A DNA stretch of 64,000 bases from Stenotrophomonas sp. ZAC14D1_NAIMI4_1 (GCF_003086775.1 NZ_CP026001.1:708407-772406), one strand, 5' to 3'. Shown: positions 1 through 9,774, counted from the first letter of the stretch. The notes: generated from the letters alone by a model not told the origin. Made by a program: numbers and translations.

Positions 1-561
1 CGTCATCGGCGTATCGACGAAGCCCGGCTTGATGACCAGCACGTTGACGCCGGCCGGGCGCAGGCGCTGGCCCAGGCCGCTCAGGTAGGCGGTCACGGCC
101 GCCTTGGCGCTGCCATAGAGGTAGTTGCTGGCGCGGCCACGATCGCCGGCCACCGAGGAGATCACCGCCAGGCTGGCGCCGGACTGCAGGCGCTGGGCCA
201 GGGCGGCCGCCAGCGCAATCGTGGACGTACCGTTGGTGGCGAACTCGCGCAGCGACAGCTCCACCGACGCATCGCAGGCGGCCTGGTCCGGCAGCGTGCC
301 GTGGGCGATGAGCACGGTATCCACGCCACCCAGGGCCGACCAGGCATCGTCCAGCAGCGCGCCATGTGCGGACAGGTCGTTCACGTCCAGCACGCCTGTA
401 TGCACGTGCGGGGCGCCACGCACGCGCAGGTCGGCGGCGATGGCATCCAGCTTGCCGGCACTGCGGCCCACCAGGTAGAGCGCGGCGGCACGCCCGGCGT
501 ACAGGCGCGCGACGGATTCGGCGATGGCCGAGGTGGCGCCGATGATCAGGATCTTCTGCAT
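1..561 (-). CDS. SDR-family oxidoreductase, DprE2-like (partial, C-terminus off window)
   Basis: The first 187 residues are present; the gene leaves the window at base 1. It starts MQKILIIGATSAIAE, a Rossmann nucleotide-binding start of short-chain dehydrogenases, and the Tyr-x-x-x-Lys catalytic pair is visible in SNYLYGSAKAA. In the mycobacterial pathway the DprE2 family reduces the 2-keto sugar made by DprE1, completing epimerisation of polyprenyl-phospho-ribose to polyprenyl-phospho-arabinose. It lies two bases after the stop of the DprE1-like gene, with GGAG just ahead of the ATG, so the two are translated together. The assignment rests mainly on this pairing, since SDR proteins alone are hard to tell apart. 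Confidence 0.82.
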   Translation of the reverse strand, partial: MQKILIIGATSAIAESVARLYAGRAAALYLVGRSAGKLDAIAADLRVRGAPHVHTGVLDVNDLSAHGALLDDAWSALGGVDTVLIAHGTLPDQAACDASVELSLREFATNGTSTIALAAALAQRLQSGASLAVISSVAGDRGRASNYLYGSAKAAVTAYLSGLGQRLRPAGVNVLVIKPGFVDTPMT

Positions 562-563
562 GC

Positions 564-1877
564 TTACTCCATCACCCGGCGCCAGAAGCCGGATGAGAAT
601 CGGGGGTCGATGAAGCGGGAGAATTCTTCCCAGGCGGGGTAGGCCTGGCGGAACAGCGCGCCGGACATGCGCGCGTCCTTGGCCGGATAGACGGCGCCAC
701 CGGCCTCGCTGACGATGCGATCCAGGCGGTCGAGCATCTTCAGCAGTTCCGGGCCGTCGTTGGGGAAATCCAGGGCCAGGGTGGTACCCGGGCGCGGGAA
801 CGACAGCAGGCCCGGCGAGGGCCGGTCGCCGAACTCCTTCAGCACCGCCAGGAACGAGCCGCGTCCGCTGCGCGCGATCTCCGCCAGCAGGGCGGCGGTG
901 GCATCGCGGGCGACGGCGGGCGGCAGGACGCACTGGTGCTGCAGGAAACCGCGCGGGCCATACATGCGGTTCCAGTGGTTGATGCCGTCCAGCGGGTAGA
1001 AGTAGCTCTGGTAATGCGCCAGGTGGCGGGCACGCCGCGCGGGCTGGCGCCAGTAGTACAGCGTGTTGAACGGGCGCAGGGTGAGCGGATTGACCAGCGA
1101 TACCGGCGGCACGATGGGCATGCTGCGGCGCGGAGCCGCGCTGGGCGTGGCGGCCCGTGCATCGCCCGGCGCATGGTCGCCACGCAGGAAGTGGCCGCGG
1201 CCGAGGTTCGGCCCGCTGGCCAGGCAGTCGATCCAGGCGACGGTGTATTCGAAGTCGCTGGCCGATTCGCGCGACAGCTCGAAGAAGGCGTCCAGGTTGT
1301 CGAAGCGGATCGACTCGGTTTCGATCCACGGCCCGGGTACGCGCCGCAGCTGCAGTTCGACCCAGGTGATGAATCCGGTCAGGCCGAGACCGCCGACGGT
1401 GGCGGCGAACAGGCCGCTGTCATCGGCGGGGGTGAGCTGCTGGCGCGCGCCATCGCTGCGCAGCAGTTCCAGGCAGCGCACGTGGTGGCCGAAGGTGCCG
1501 GCGCGATGGTGGTTCTTGCCGTGGACGTCGTTGCCGATGGCCCCGCCCACGGTGGCGTAGCGGGTACCGGGCGTGACCGGCAGGAACCAGCCACTGGGCA
1601 GGGCGATGTCGAGGATCTCGGCCAGGGTGACCCCGGCCTCGCAGCGCACGATGCCGGTGGCCGGGTCGAAGCCGATGAAGCGGTCCAGGCCGCGGCTGGC
1701 CAGCAGCGACGCGTCCGGGTTGAGGCAGCTGTCGCCGTAGCTGCGGCCATTGCCATGCGGAAGCACCGTGCCGCCTTCCGGCGGCAACGGCAGTTCCGAC
1801 GCGCGATCGAGCACCGGGATGATGCGCTGCTCGACCCGCGGGTAGCGTCCCCAGGACTGGCCGGGCGCTGCACTCAT
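564..1877 (-). CDS. FAD-dependent oxidase, DprE1-like (polyprenyl-phospho-ribose 2'-oxidase)
   Basis: A 437-residue flavoprotein. The N-terminal half is a PCMH-type FAD-binding domain (LPHGNGRSYGDS, then GGAIGNDVHGKNHH, which closely resembles the matching region of mycobacterial DprE1). The C-terminus contains YPAKDARMS, matching the conserved AKD region of that family. It would oxidise the 2'-hydroxyl of a polyprenyl-phospho-ribose. The start chosen (MSAAPGQSWG) gives an ATGA overlap with the upstream UbiA gene; a longer start nine codons earlier is less likely. With its neighbours it forms a D-arabinofuranose donor module. The actual substrate in this organism is inferred. Confidence 0.85.
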   Translation of the reverse strand: MSAAPGQSWGRYPRVEQRIIPVLDRASELPLPPEGGTVLPHGNGRSYGDSCLNPDASLLASRGLDRFIGFDPATGIVRCEAGVTLAEILDIALPSGWFLPVTPGTRYATVGGAIGNDVHGKNHHRAGTFGHHVRCLELLRSDGARQQLTPADDSGLFAATVGGLGLTGFITWVELQLRRVPGPWIETESIRFDNLDAFFELSRESASDFEYTVAWIDCLASGPNLGRGHFLRGDHAPGDARAATPSAAPRRSMPIVPPVSLVNPLTLRPFNTLYYWRQPARRARHLAHYQSYFYPLDGINHWNRMYGPRGFLQHQCVLPPAVARDATAALLAEIARSGRGSFLAVLKEFGDRPSPGLLSFPRPGTTLALDFPNDGPELLKMLDRLDRIVSEAGGAVYPAKDARMSGALFRQAYPAWEEFSRFIDPRFSSGFWRRVME

Positions 1878-3292
1878 ATGGCGATCAGCACGATCAGCAC
1901 GCACAGCCCGATGACGATCTGGCTGCCACGGTCCATGGCCGCGAACACGATGGGATCGTCATGCATGTCACCGCGGTGGGAGACGATCCACATCCGGCTG
2001 ATCCAGTACAGCAGGATCGGGCACAGCAGCCACAGCAGCTTGGGGTTGCTGTAGAGCTCAAGGCTTTCCGGGCTGTTGATGTACAGGGCGAACACCATCA
2101 CGCCGATGTAGCCGGCGGCGGCACCCAGCGACTGCACCAGGGGCAGGTCGGCCACGGAATAGCCACGGCCGATCGCCATTTCCTTGCCGCTGGCCAGCGC
2201 CGATGCCAGTTCGGTATAGCGCTTGAGCATGGCCAGGCTGAGGAACACGAACATCGAGAAGGCCAGCAGCCAGAACGACAGTTCGGAATTGATCGCCACC
2301 GCGCCGCCGATGATGCGCACGGTGTACAGCGCGGCCAACAGCACCACGTCGATCATCACGATGCGCTTGAGCTTGAGCGAATAGCTCAGCGTCATCACGT
2401 AGTAGCACAGCAGCACGCCGGCGAAGGCCGGGCTGCAGGCCAGGGCCAGCGCGAAGCCGGCCAGGGTGATCAGCGGCGCGACCAGCAGGCCATGCAGCAA
2501 CGGCAGCGTGCCGGCCGCGAACGGACGCTTGCGCTTGCGCGGATGCATGCGGTCCGGGGTCAGGTCGAGCAGGTCGTTGAGCAGGTAGACGCCCGATGCA
2601 CACAGGCCGAAGGCGAGGAACGCCGTGCCCGCGTCGATGATCGAGGCGATGTCGAAGAACCGGTGCGCCGTCAGCAGCGGCACCAGCACCAGCAGGTTCT
2701 TCAGCCACTGGTAGATGCGCAGGGCCTTGATCCAGGTGATCAGGCCGCCGTTCTGCGAAGGCAGGTGGGCCAGCACCTCGGTCTGCTTCGCCGCCGCGCT
2801 GGCGAGCCCGGCACCGTTGTTGACCACGATCGCGCCACCGGCATGCGCCCACACTTTCAGGTCGACCTGGCCGTTGCCCATGTAGTCGAAGCCGCGTTCG
2901 CCGAAGCGCGCGGCCAGCGCCTGGCCCTTGTTGCTGCCGGACAGGTTGGTCTGGCCATCGCTGGCCATCACGTCCTCGAACAGGCCGAGGTGGTCGGCGA
3001 TGGGCTGCACCAGCAGCCGGTCCGACGCGGTGCACAGCACGCGCGGGCGCTGCGTGGTGGTGCGCAGGATCTCCAGCACGCGCTCGTCGTACGGCAGCGT
3101 TTCGGCCGGCAACTGCACGCGCGAGGCCAGCTGGCGCTTCACGTAGGCCTTGCCACGCAGCAGCCAGAAGGGCACCAGGAAAATGTACAGCGGGTTGTTC
3201 GAAAGCAGGGCCAGCAGGGACTCGTAAAGGATGTCCGAGCGCAGCAGGGTGCCGTCAAGGTCGACGCAGAGCGGGCGGTTGGAGGCCGTCAC
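1874..3292 (-). CDS. HAD phosphatase-UbiA prenyltransferase fusion (phosphoribosyl transfer to polyprenyl phosphate)
   Basis: 472 residues in two domains. Residues 1-190 form a HAD hydrolase (DLDGTLLRSD near the start, CTASD as motif II, SNKGQ lysine motif, and GNGQVD where many HADs have GDxxxD). Residues about 195-472 form a multi-pass UbiA prenyltransferase with the Asp-rich NDLLDLTPD motif and YTVRIIGGA, as in decaprenyl-phosphate phosphoribosyltransferases (Rv3806c type). The expected role is moving phosphoribose from PRPP to a polyprenyl phosphate at the inner membrane. It starts with GTG behind GGAG. The HAD part could remove the 5-phosphate afterwards (inference). It overlaps the DprE1-like gene by four bases. 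Confidence 0.85.
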   Translation of the reverse strand: MTASNRPLCVDLDGTLLRSDILYESLLALLSNNPLYIFLVPFWLLRGKAYVKRQLASRVQLPAETLPYDERVLEILRTTTQRPRVLCTASDRLLVQPIADHLGLFEDVMASDGQTNLSGSNKGQALAARFGERGFDYMGNGQVDLKVWAHAGGAIVVNNGAGLASAAAKQTEVLAHLPSQNGGLITWIKALRIYQWLKNLLVLVPLLTAHRFFDIASIIDAGTAFLAFGLCASGVYLLNDLLDLTPDRMHPRKRKRPFAAGTLPLLHGLLVAPLITLAGFALALACSPAFAGVLLCYYVMTLSYSLKLKRIVMIDVVLLAALYTVRIIGGAVAINSELSFWLLAFSMFVFLSLAMLKRYTELASALASGKEMAIGRGYSVADLPLVQSLGAAAGYIGVMVFALYINSPESLELYSNPKLLWLLCPILLYWISRMWIVSHRGDMHDDPIVFAAMDRGSQIVIGLCVLIVLIAI

Positions 3293-3404
3293 GGCGTGAA
3301 TGCTCCGGGGTGGACTGCATCGGAATGTTGCATTGCTGAACCTTGTATTTCGCCGTTGACCGAATGGATGATAAATGAAGGTGGTGACCGGGTCAGTACA
3401 CGCA
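3293..3404. other. Short, comparatively AT-rich gap inside the minus-strand cluster
   Basis: This 112-base gap separates the flippase-like gene from the HAD-UbiA gene and is less GC-rich than its surroundings, with runs such as TTTATCATCC on the minus strand. It could hold a promoter for the three arabinose-type genes, but no convincing -35/-10 pair was found. Confidence 0.3.
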
Positions 3405-4388
3405 TCAGCGCCCGGTTGCAGGCGACAGTGCGCGCGATTCCAGCGTTGCCATGGCCAGCATGCCCACCAGCACCGCCAGCCACAGGCTGGCCAGGCGGAT
3501 GCCGATGGCGATGGCCAGTGCGGCGTCCGCGCCGACGCCGCAGGCCACCAGCATCAGCACGATGGCCGCTTCGGTCGTGCCGACGCCGCCGGGCACGAAG
3601 GACAGGGCGCCGATCAGCATCGCCATCGGGTAGATGCCCAGCAGCAGGTGCGCCGGCAAGGTGATGCCCGCGCTGTGGCACAGCCATGCGAACGCCGCCG
3701 CTGTCAGCAGCCAGGCCACGCTGCCCCAGCCCAGGCTGCCCAGCAGCAGGCGGACCCGCAGCAGGGGGCCCAGTGCGGTTCCCCCGTCGATCAGGAAGCC
3801 TGCTGCCCGCCGCACCGGCGCGCCGGGCAGGCGCGCGGCGAGCCCACGTGCGAACCGCGCCAACGGTGGCCAGCAGCCAAGTGCGAGCAATGCCAGCAGC
3901 AGCACCAGGATGACCAGCGCCAGCAGGCCGAACGCCGGAACCAGGGTGGCTGCTGCGATCGACAGCAGGGTGATGACCAGCAGGTCGCAGGCCCGTTCGA
4001 AGATGAATGTCGTCAACGTGGCCCGGGGCGGGATGCCCTGCCAGTTGAAATAGCGGATGCGCAGCAGTTCACCGGCCTTGCCAGGTGATGCCGTGAACGC
4101 GAAACCAGCGAGGTAGGCGAGCAGTCCCTGCCACCAGGCGTGCACGGGATGCCCCTGTGCCGCCAGTACGCTGCGCCAGCGCTGGTACCGGCACGCATAG
4201 CTGAGCAGGACGAGGACGGCGCAGGCCGACAGCGGCGCCGCCATTTTGGCCAATTGCGACAAGATGTTCCTGTCGCGATCGAGGTACCACAGTGCCGCCA
4301 CATAGATCACTGCAATGGCGGCGACCCAGAGGCCCGCACGCCCCCCGCGTGCCGGCTGAACCGGCACCGGAGGGCGACGGTTGGCCAT
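3405..4388 (-). CDS. Flippase-like integral membrane protein (lysylphosphatidylglycerol synthase TM-like, UPF0104)
   Basis: 327 residues, almost entirely hydrophobic segments, consistent with a flippase-like UPF0104 / LPG-synthase transmembrane region protein without any soluble catalytic domain. Such proteins are often found beside polyprenyl-glycan genes, and a role in moving or handling lipid-linked sugars is plausible here but not proven. Its ATG shares a base with the etfA stop (TAATG), so its translation is coupled to etfA. A 112-base gap follows before the HAD-UbiA gene. The family call comes from the hydrophobicity pattern and context; substrate unknown. Confidence 0.7.
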   Translation of the reverse strand: MANRRPPVPVQPARGGRAGLWVAAIAVIYVAALWYLDRDRNILSQLAKMAAPLSACAVLVLLSYACRYQRWRSVLAAQGHPVHAWWQGLLAYLAGFAFTASPGKAGELLRIRYFNWQGIPPRATLTTFIFERACDLLVITLLSIAAATLVPAFGLLALVILVLLLALLALGCWPPLARFARGLAARLPGAPVRRAAGFLIDGGTALGPLLRVRLLLGSLGWGSVAWLLTAAAFAWLCHSAGITLPAHLLLGIYPMAMLIGALSFVPGGVGTTEAAIVLMLVACGVGADAALAIAIGIRLASLWLAVLVGMLAMATLESRALSPATGR

Positions 4389-5326
4389 TACAGGGCCTTT
4401 TCCAGCTCCGGCAGGATCGCGAACAGATCCCCGACCAGGCCGATGTCGGCGATCTCGAAGATCGGCGAATCCGCGTCCTTGTTGATGGCCACGATCGTGC
4501 CGGCATCCTTGATGCCGGTCAGGTGCTGGATGGCACCGCTGATGCCGACGGCCACGTACAGTTCCGGCGCGATGATCTTGCCGGTCTGGCCGACCTGCAG
4601 GTCGCTGGGCACGTAGCCGGCATCGACCGCGGCGCGCGAGGCACCGACGGCGGCACCGAGCTTGTCGGCCAGCTGGAAGATGACCTTGAAGTTCTCTTCC
4701 GAACCGACGCCACGGCCACCGGAGACCACGCGCTTGGCGCTCTGCAGGTCAGGGCGGTCGCTGGCACCGGCGGCCAGGCCGACGAAGCGGGTGTGCGCCG
4801 GCAGGGCGGCATCGACGCTGGCTGCTTCCACGGCGGCGCTGCCACCCTGGGCGGCTTCCGGCCACGATGCGGCGCGCACGGTGGCGACCACGATCTGGTC
4901 GGCCGGCGCTTCGACGGTGATGATGGCGTTGCCGGCGTAGATCGGGCGCTTGAAGGTGTGGCTGCCTTCCACGGCCATCAGGTCGGACACCTGGTTGACG
5001 CCCAGCAGGGCGGCAACGCACGGCATCAGGTCCTTGCCGAAGGTGGTGGACGGGCCGAACACGTGGCTGTAGCCCTTGGCCAGCTGCGCGATCTGCGGTG
5101 CCAGCACCTGGGCGATGGCCTGCGCGTTGGCGGCGTTGGCCACGGTCAGGACCTTGGCGACGCCAGCGATCTTCGCCGCTTCGGTGGCGACAGCGGCCGG
5201 GTCGGCAGCCAGCACCAGCACGTCGATGCTGGCACCGCTGATGGCGGCGGCGGCGCTGACGGTCTTGGCGGTGGCGGCGTTGAGCTTGCCGTCGTGGTGT
5301 TCGGCGATGACGAGAATCTTGCTCAT
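4388..5326 (-). CDS. etfA: Electron transfer flavoprotein subunit alpha
   Basis: 312 residues, normal length for EtfA. The C-terminal FAD-binding domain is clear: [10 protein letters not shown], then [20 protein letters not shown] and [19 protein letters not shown], the family signature. With EtfB it forms the soluble heterodimer that passes electrons from acyl-CoA and related dehydrogenases to the quinone pool. Start and stop are both shared with neighbours through TAATG junctions (etfB upstream, flippase-like gene downstream). In Xanthomonas etfBA borders the LPS gene cluster, as here. Confidence 0.96.
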   Translation of the reverse strand: MSKILVIAEHHDGKLNAATAKTVSAAAAISGASIDVLVLAADPAAVATEAAKIAGVAKVLTVANAANAQAIAQVLAPQIAQLAKGYSHVFGPSTTFGKDLMPCVAALLGVNQVSDLMAVEGSHTFKRPIYAGNAIITVEAPADQIVVATVRAASWPEAAQGGSAAVEAASVDAALPAHTRFVGLAAGASDRPDLQSAKRVVSGGRGVGSEENFKVIFQLADKLGAAVGASRAAVDAGYVPSDLQVGQTGKIIAPELYVAVGISGAIQHLTGIKDAGTIVAINKDADSPIFEIADIGLVGDLFAILPELEKAL

Positions 5327-6072
5327 TACAGCAGCCCCTTCTGCTTGAGTGCGGCAACCAGTTCGGCCGCGTCCTTGACCATCACGCCCTTGCTGCGCTT
5401 GGACGGCGCGGCGTACTGGGTGGTCTTGAAGGTATCGGCGGCTTCAACACCGAGGTCGGCCAGCTGCAGGGTTTCCAGCGGCTTGGCCTTGGCCTTCATG
5501 ATGTCCGGCAGCTTGATGAAGCGCGGCTCGTTCAGGCGCAGGTCGGTGGTGACCACGGCCGGCAGGTCCACTTCCAGCGTTTCCAGGCCGGCATCGACCT
5601 CGCGGGTGACCGTGGCCTTGCCGTCTGCGATGTCCAGCTTGCTGGCGAAGGTCGCCTGCGGGCGGCCCCACAGCGTGGCCAGCATCTGGCCGGTCTGGTT
5701 GGCATCGTCGTCGATGGCCTGCTTGCCGAGGATCACCAGGTCCGGCTGTTCCTTCTCGACCAGCTTGAGCAGGGTGCGGGCCGCGGTCAGCGGCTGGATG
5801 GCCTGGTCGGTAACGACGTGGATGGCACGGTTTGCGCCCATGGCCAGGCCATTGCGCAGGTGCGCCTGGGCATCAGCCGGGGCGATGGTGGCGACGACCA
5901 CTTCGGTCGCGATGCCCTTGTCGCGCAGGCGCAGGGCTTCTTCCAGGGCGATTTCATCGAAGGGGTTGGGGGACAGCTTGACGCCGTCGGTGACCACGCC
6001 GGAGCCGTCCGGCTTGACCTGAATGCGGACGTTGTAGTCCACCACGCGCTTGTACGCGACGAGGATTTTCAT
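5326..6072 (-). CDS. etfB: Electron transfer flavoprotein subunit beta
   Basis: 248 residues starting [14 protein letters not shown], the usual EtfB beginning, followed by [15 protein letters not shown] and the signature around [13 protein letters not shown]. It binds AMP and forms the electron-carrying heterodimer with EtfA. The start at 6072 fits the family; an upstream in-frame ATG would add 25 unrelated residues and run through a SMAG hairpin. It heads a minus-strand transcription unit divergent from rmlB. Confidence 0.96.
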   Translation of the reverse strand: MKILVAYKRVVDYNVRIQVKPDGSGVVTDGVKLSPNPFDEIALEEALRLRDKGIATEVVVATIAPADAQAHLRNGLAMGANRAIHVVTDQAIQPLTAARTLLKLVEKEQPDLVILGKQAIDDDANQTGQMLATLWGRPQATFASKLDIADGKATVTREVDAGLETLEVDLPAVVTTDLRLNEPRFIKLPDIMKAKAKPLETLQLADLGVEAADTFKTTQYAAPSKRSKGVMVKDAAELVAALKQKGLL

Positions 6073-6088
6073 CTGGTACTCGATCCTT

Positions 6089-6111
6089 GTAGTGCCGGCC
6101 GCTGGCCGGCT
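6089..6111 (+). repeat. SMAG-type GTAG hairpin repeat
   Basis: GTAG followed by an inverted repeat (TGCCGGCC / GGCCGGC). It sits in the expected leader of etfB, only about 17 bases upstream of its start codon. GTAG-headed hairpins are a known intergenic repeat family of S. maltophilia. Confidence 0.7.
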
Positions 6112-6190
6112 CACAGTAACGGGAAACGTCCGGTCCTCGCACAGCAACCGGTTCGGGGGTGGGATCCCGATTCTAGCTGGCTTGGGGTAA

Positions 6191-6208
6191 CCATGCGAAT
6201 GCGTATGG
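6191..6208. promoter_or_regulatory. Imperfect dyad in the etfB-rmlB divergent promoter region
   Basis: CCATGCGAATGCGTATGG is an imperfect palindrome roughly midway in the 288-base gap between the divergently read etfB and rmlB, so it could be an operator. No promoter boxes were assigned with confidence. Confidence 0.25.
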
Positions 6209-6360
6209 TTTGCTGCGTTGCCGCAAAAAATGCCTCGCCGGACCCTCGTTGTTCACGTCCTGCACGCAGTCGTGAAGGCAGTGGCGCTGTATGCTGTCGC
6301 GCTGTGCCGGGGCGCCGCAGAGCGCTCCCACGAATGATTTCGATAACAGGAGAACAGGTA

Positions 6361-7416
6361 GTGGCCACATGGCTTGTCACCGGCGGCGCCGGATTCATTG
6401 GCGGTAACTTCGTTCTCGAAGCAGTCGCCCGCGGCATCAAGGTCGTCAATCTCGACGTGCTGACCTATGCCGGCAACCTGAAGACCCTGTCCAGCCTGGA
6501 GGGCAACCCGAACCACGTGTTCGTGCAGGGTGACATCGGTGACAGCAGCCTGGTTGCCCGCCTGCTGGCCGAGCACCAGCCCGACGCGGTGCTGAACTTC
6601 GCCGCCGAAAGCCACGTCGACCGTTCCATCGACGGCCCGGGCGCCTTCATCCAGACCAACGTGGTGGGCACACTGGGCCTGCTGGAAGCCGTGCGCGACC
6701 ATTGGAAGGGGCTGCCGGCCGAGCAGGGCGCGGCCTTCCGCTTCCTGCATGTGTCCACCGACGAGGTGTACGGCACCCTCGGCGAGACCGGCAAGTTCAG
6801 CGAGACCACCCCGTACGCGCCCAACTCGCCGTACTCGGCGTCCAAGGCCGCCTCGGACCACCTGGTGCGTGCGTTCCACCACACCTACGGGCTGCCGGTG
6901 CTGACCACCAACTGCTCCAACAACTACGGCCCGTACCACTTCCCTGAAAAGCTCATTCCGCTGGTGATCGCCAAGGCGCTGGCCGGCGAGCCGCTGCCGG
7001 TGTACGGCGATGGCAAGCAGGTACGTGACTGGCTGTTCGTCACCGACCACTGCGAAGCGATCCGCACGGTGCTGGCCAAGGGCCAGGTCGGCGAGACCTA
7101 CAACGTCGGCGGCAATTCGGAAAAGCAGAACATCGAAGTGGTGCAGGCGATCTGCGCGCTGCTCGATGCACGCCGCCCGCGCGAGGATGGCCAGCCGCGC
7201 AGCAGCCAGATCACCTACGTGGCTGATCGCCCGGGCCATGACCGCCGCTACGCGATCGATGCGTCGAAGCTGAAGAACGACCTGGGCTGGGAGCCGGCCT
7301 ACACCTTCGAACAGGGCATCGCCTTCACCGTCGACTGGTACCTGGACAACCAGGAATGGGTCAACGGCGTGCTGGACGGCAGCTACCGCCTGCAGCGCAT
7401 CGGCACTGCGGCCTGA
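6361..7416 (+). CDS. rmlB: dTDP-glucose 4,6-dehydratase
   Basis: 351 residues, first step after RmlA in dTDP-L-rhamnose synthesis: NAD-dependent 4,6-dehydration of dTDP-glucose. It shows the TGGAGFIGG dinucleotide-binding motif, STDEVYG, and the catalytic [11 protein letters not shown]yr-Lys pair. The GTG at 6361 is preferred because AGGAG lies about ten bases upstream and because the family begins at this point; the longer open frame upstream is an accident of high GC. First gene of rmlBACD, which are closely spaced or overlapping. Confidence 0.96.
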   Translation: MATWLVTGGAGFIGGNFVLEAVARGIKVVNLDVLTYAGNLKTLSSLEGNPNHVFVQGDIGDSSLVARLLAEHQPDAVLNFAAESHVDRSIDGPGAFIQTNVVGTLGLLEAVRDHWKGLPAEQGAAFRFLHVSTDEVYGTLGETGKFSETTPYAPNSPYSASKAASDHLVRAFHHTYGLPVLTTNCSNNYGPYHFPEKLIPLVIAKALAGEPLPVYGDGKQVRDWLFVTDHCEAIRTVLAKGQVGETYNVGGNSEKQNIEVVQAICALLDARRPREDGQPRSSQITYVADRPGHDRRYAIDASKLKNDLGWEPAYTFEQGIAFTVDWYLDNQEWVNGVLDGSYRLQRIGTAA

Positions 7417-7430
7417 ACCCAGGAGACGAC

Positions 7431-8318
7431 ATGACCCAGCGCAAGGGCATCATCCTCGCCGGCGGTTCCGGCACCCGGCTCTATCCGATCACCAAGGGCG
7501 TTAGCAAGCAGCTGCTGCCGGTGTACGACAAGCCGATGATCTATTACCCGCTCAGCGTGCTGATGCTGGCGGGCATCCGCGAAGTGCTGATCATCAACAC
7601 CCCGCACGAACAGGCGTTGTTCCAGCAGCTGCTGGGCGACGGTTCGCAGTGGGGCATGGACATCCAGTACGCCGTGCAGCCGAGCCCGGACGGGCTGGCG
7701 CAGGCCTACCTGATCGGCCGTGATTTCGTGGCCGGCAAGCCGAGCTGCCTGGTGCTGGGTGACAACATCTTCCACGGCCACGGCCTGCGCGAGGTGCTCA
7801 AGCGTGCCGACCAGCGCGTGGACGGCTCGACCGTGTTCGGCTACTGGGTGAACGATCCGGAGCGCTACGGCGTGGCCGAGTTCGACCAGACCGGCAAGGT
7901 CATCGACCTGGTGGAGAAGCCGGAGAAGCCGCGTTCCAACTATGCGGTGACCGGCCTGTACTTCTACGACGGCAATGCAAGCGACCATGCCGCCGAACTG
8001 AAGCCGTCGCCGCGTGGCGAGCTGGAGATCACCGATCTCAACAAGCGCTACCTGGCCGAGGGCCAGCTGCATCTGGAAGCGCTCGGCCGTGGTTATGCCT
8101 GGCTCGATACCGGTACCCACCAGTCCCTGCTGGAAGCCTCCAATTTCATCGAGACCATCCAGACCCGCCAGGGCCTGCAGGTGTGCTGCCCCGAGGAAAT
8201 CGCCTTCGGCCAGGGCTGGATCAACGCCGAACAGCTGGAGGCGCTGGCCGCCCCGCTGATCAAGAATGGCTACGGCCAATACCTGCACACACTTGCCCTG
8301 CGTGGAGTCGTTCCGTGA
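7431..8318 (+). CDS. rmlA: Glucose-1-phosphate thymidylyltransferase
   Basis: 295 residues, typical RmlA length. It couples dTTP and glucose-1-phosphate to dTDP-glucose. The nucleotidyltransferase signature [20 protein letters not shown] is at residues 9-28, followed by VLGDNIFHG and [12 protein letters not shown]. The ATG at 7431 has AGGAG about six bases upstream. It lies 14 bases after rmlB and overlaps rmlC by four bases (GTGA). Confidence 0.96.
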   Translation: MTQRKGIILAGGSGTRLYPITKGVSKQLLPVYDKPMIYYPLSVLMLAGIREVLIINTPHEQALFQQLLGDGSQWGMDIQYAVQPSPDGLAQAYLIGRDFVAGKPSCLVLGDNIFHGHGLREVLKRADQRVDGSTVFGYWVNDPERYGVAEFDQTGKVIDLVEKPEKPRSNYAVTGLYFYDGNASDHAAELKPSPRGELEITDLNKRYLAEGQLHLEALGRGYAWLDTGTHQSLLEASNFIETIQTRQGLQVCCPEEIAFGQGWINAEQLEALAAPLIKNGYGQYLHTLALRGVVP

Positions 8319-8887
8319 AAGTGATTGAAACCAAGTTGCCCGGCTGCGTGGTGATCGAGCCGGCCGTGTTCGGCGACGCGCGTGGTTATTTCTTCGAAAC
8401 CTGGAATGCCGAGCGCTTCGCTGCGCTGGGCCTGCCGGACCGTTTCGTGCAGAGCAACGTGTCCACCTCGGCACAGGGCGTGCTGCGTGGCCTGCATTAC
8501 CAGTGGCCGCGCCCGCAGGGCAAGCTGGTCAGCGTGCTGGAAGGCGAGGTCTATGACGTGGCCGTCGACATCCGCCGTGGCTCGCCGACGTTCGGCCAGT
8601 GGGAAGCGGTGGTGCTGAGCGCGGAGAACAAGAAGCAGTTCTGGATACCGGAAGGGTTCGCCCACGGTTTTGCCGTGCTGTCCGAGCGTGCGGTGTTCAG
8701 CTACCTGTGCACCGAGGTCTACCTGAAGGACTTCGATGCCGGCGTGCGCTGGAATGATGCCGACATCGCCGTGGACTGGCCGGTGAGTGCGCCGACCCTG
8801 TCGGCCAAGGACGAGAACGCGCCCTTCCTGAAGGACATCGCCGAAGACCGCCTGCCGGTCTACGTCGCTGCACAGGGCGCGCCATGA
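8315..8887 (+). CDS. rmlC: dTDP-4-dehydrorhamnose 3,5-epimerase
   Basis: 190 residues, a cupin-fold epimerase acting on dTDP-4-keto-6-deoxyglucose. The catalytic-histidine region [11 protein letters not shown], the ending of the barrel ([12 protein letters not shown]) and the C-terminal [13 protein letters not shown] motif are all present. It starts at a GTG overlapping the rmlA stop (GTGA) and its own stop overlaps the rmlD start (ATGA), so translation is coupled along the operon. Confidence 0.95.
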   Translation: MKVIETKLPGCVVIEPAVFGDARGYFFETWNAERFAALGLPDRFVQSNVSTSAQGVLRGLHYQWPRPQGKLVSVLEGEVYDVAVDIRRGSPTFGQWEAVVLSAENKKQFWIPEGFAHGFAVLSERAVFSYLCTEVYLKDFDAGVRWNDADIAVDWPVSAPTLSAKDENAPFLKDIAEDRLPVYVAAQGAP

Positions 8888-9774
8888 CCGTGCTGGTCTT
8901 CGGCGGCAACGGCCAGGTCGGCCAGGAGCTGCTGCGCGCGCTGGCCCCGCTGGGGCCGGTGGTGGCCACGACCCGCAGCGGCCAGTTGCCCGATGGCCGT
9001 GCGTGCGAGGTGGCCGACTTCGGCCAGCCCGACAGCCTGCCGGCACTGCTGGATCGCCTGCAGCCGTCGGTGGTGGTCAATGCTGCGGCCTACACGGCCG
9101 TGGACCGCGCCGAGCAGGAAGTGGACGCCGCGTTTGCGGCCAATGCGCAGGCGCCGGGCGTGATCGCGCGCTGGTGCGCGGCGCATGGCGTGCCGTTCGT
9201 GCATTACTCCACCGACTACGTATTCGATGGCCAGGGCAATGCGCCCTACGGCGAAGACGAAGCGACCGCGCCGCTGGGCGTGTACGGCACCAGCAAGCGG
9301 GACGGCGAAGATGCCGTGCGCGCCGCCGGTGGCCGTCACCTGATCTTCCGCACGGCGTGGGTGTATGCCTCGCACGGTGCCAATTTCCTGCGCACGATGC
9401 TGCGGGTGGGCGCCGAGCGCGACCAGCTGCGGGTAGTGGCCGACCAGATCGGCACGCCGACCCCGGCCGCGCTGATCGCCGATGTCACTGCGCAGGCGTT
9501 GCAGCACCCGGGGCAGCTGTCGGGCACCTGGCACCTGACCGCCAGTGGCCAGACCAGCTGGCATGGCTTTGCCGAGGCGATCTTCGCCGAAGCGCTGGCC
9601 CGCGGCGTGCTGGCCAAGGTGCCGGAGGTGGTCGCCATTCCCAGTTCCGAATATCCGACACCGGCCAAGCGTCCGGCCTGGTCGGTGCTGGACAACCGCC
9701 GGCTGCAGCAGGATTTCAGCATCACGCTGCCGACGTGGCAGGAAGGCCTGCAGCGGGTCATCGCCGAACTCTGA
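8884..9774 (+). CDS. rmlD: dTDP-4-dehydrorhamnose reductase
   Basis: 296 residues, last step to dTDP-L-rhamnose using NAD(P)H. The Rossmann motif GGNGQVGQEL, STDYVFDG and the catalytic YGTSKRDGE are visible. It closes the rmlBACD set by an ATGA overlap with rmlC, and a strong hairpin follows 25 bases after the stop. L-rhamnose made here would feed O-antigen or core synthesis. Confidence 0.96.
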   Translation: MTVLVFGGNGQVGQELLRALAPLGPVVATTRSGQLPDGRACEVADFGQPDSLPALLDRLQPSVVVNAAAYTAVDRAEQEVDAAFAANAQAPGVIARWCAAHGVPFVHYSTDYVFDGQGNAPYGEDEATAPLGVYGTSKRDGEDAVRAAGGRHLIFRTAWVYASHGANFLRTMLRVGAERDQLRVVADQIGTPTPAALIADVTAQALQHPGQLSGTWHLTASGQTSWHGFAEAIFAEALARGVLAKVPEVVAIPSSEYPTPAKRPAWSVLDNRRLQQDFSITLPTWQEGLQRVIAEL

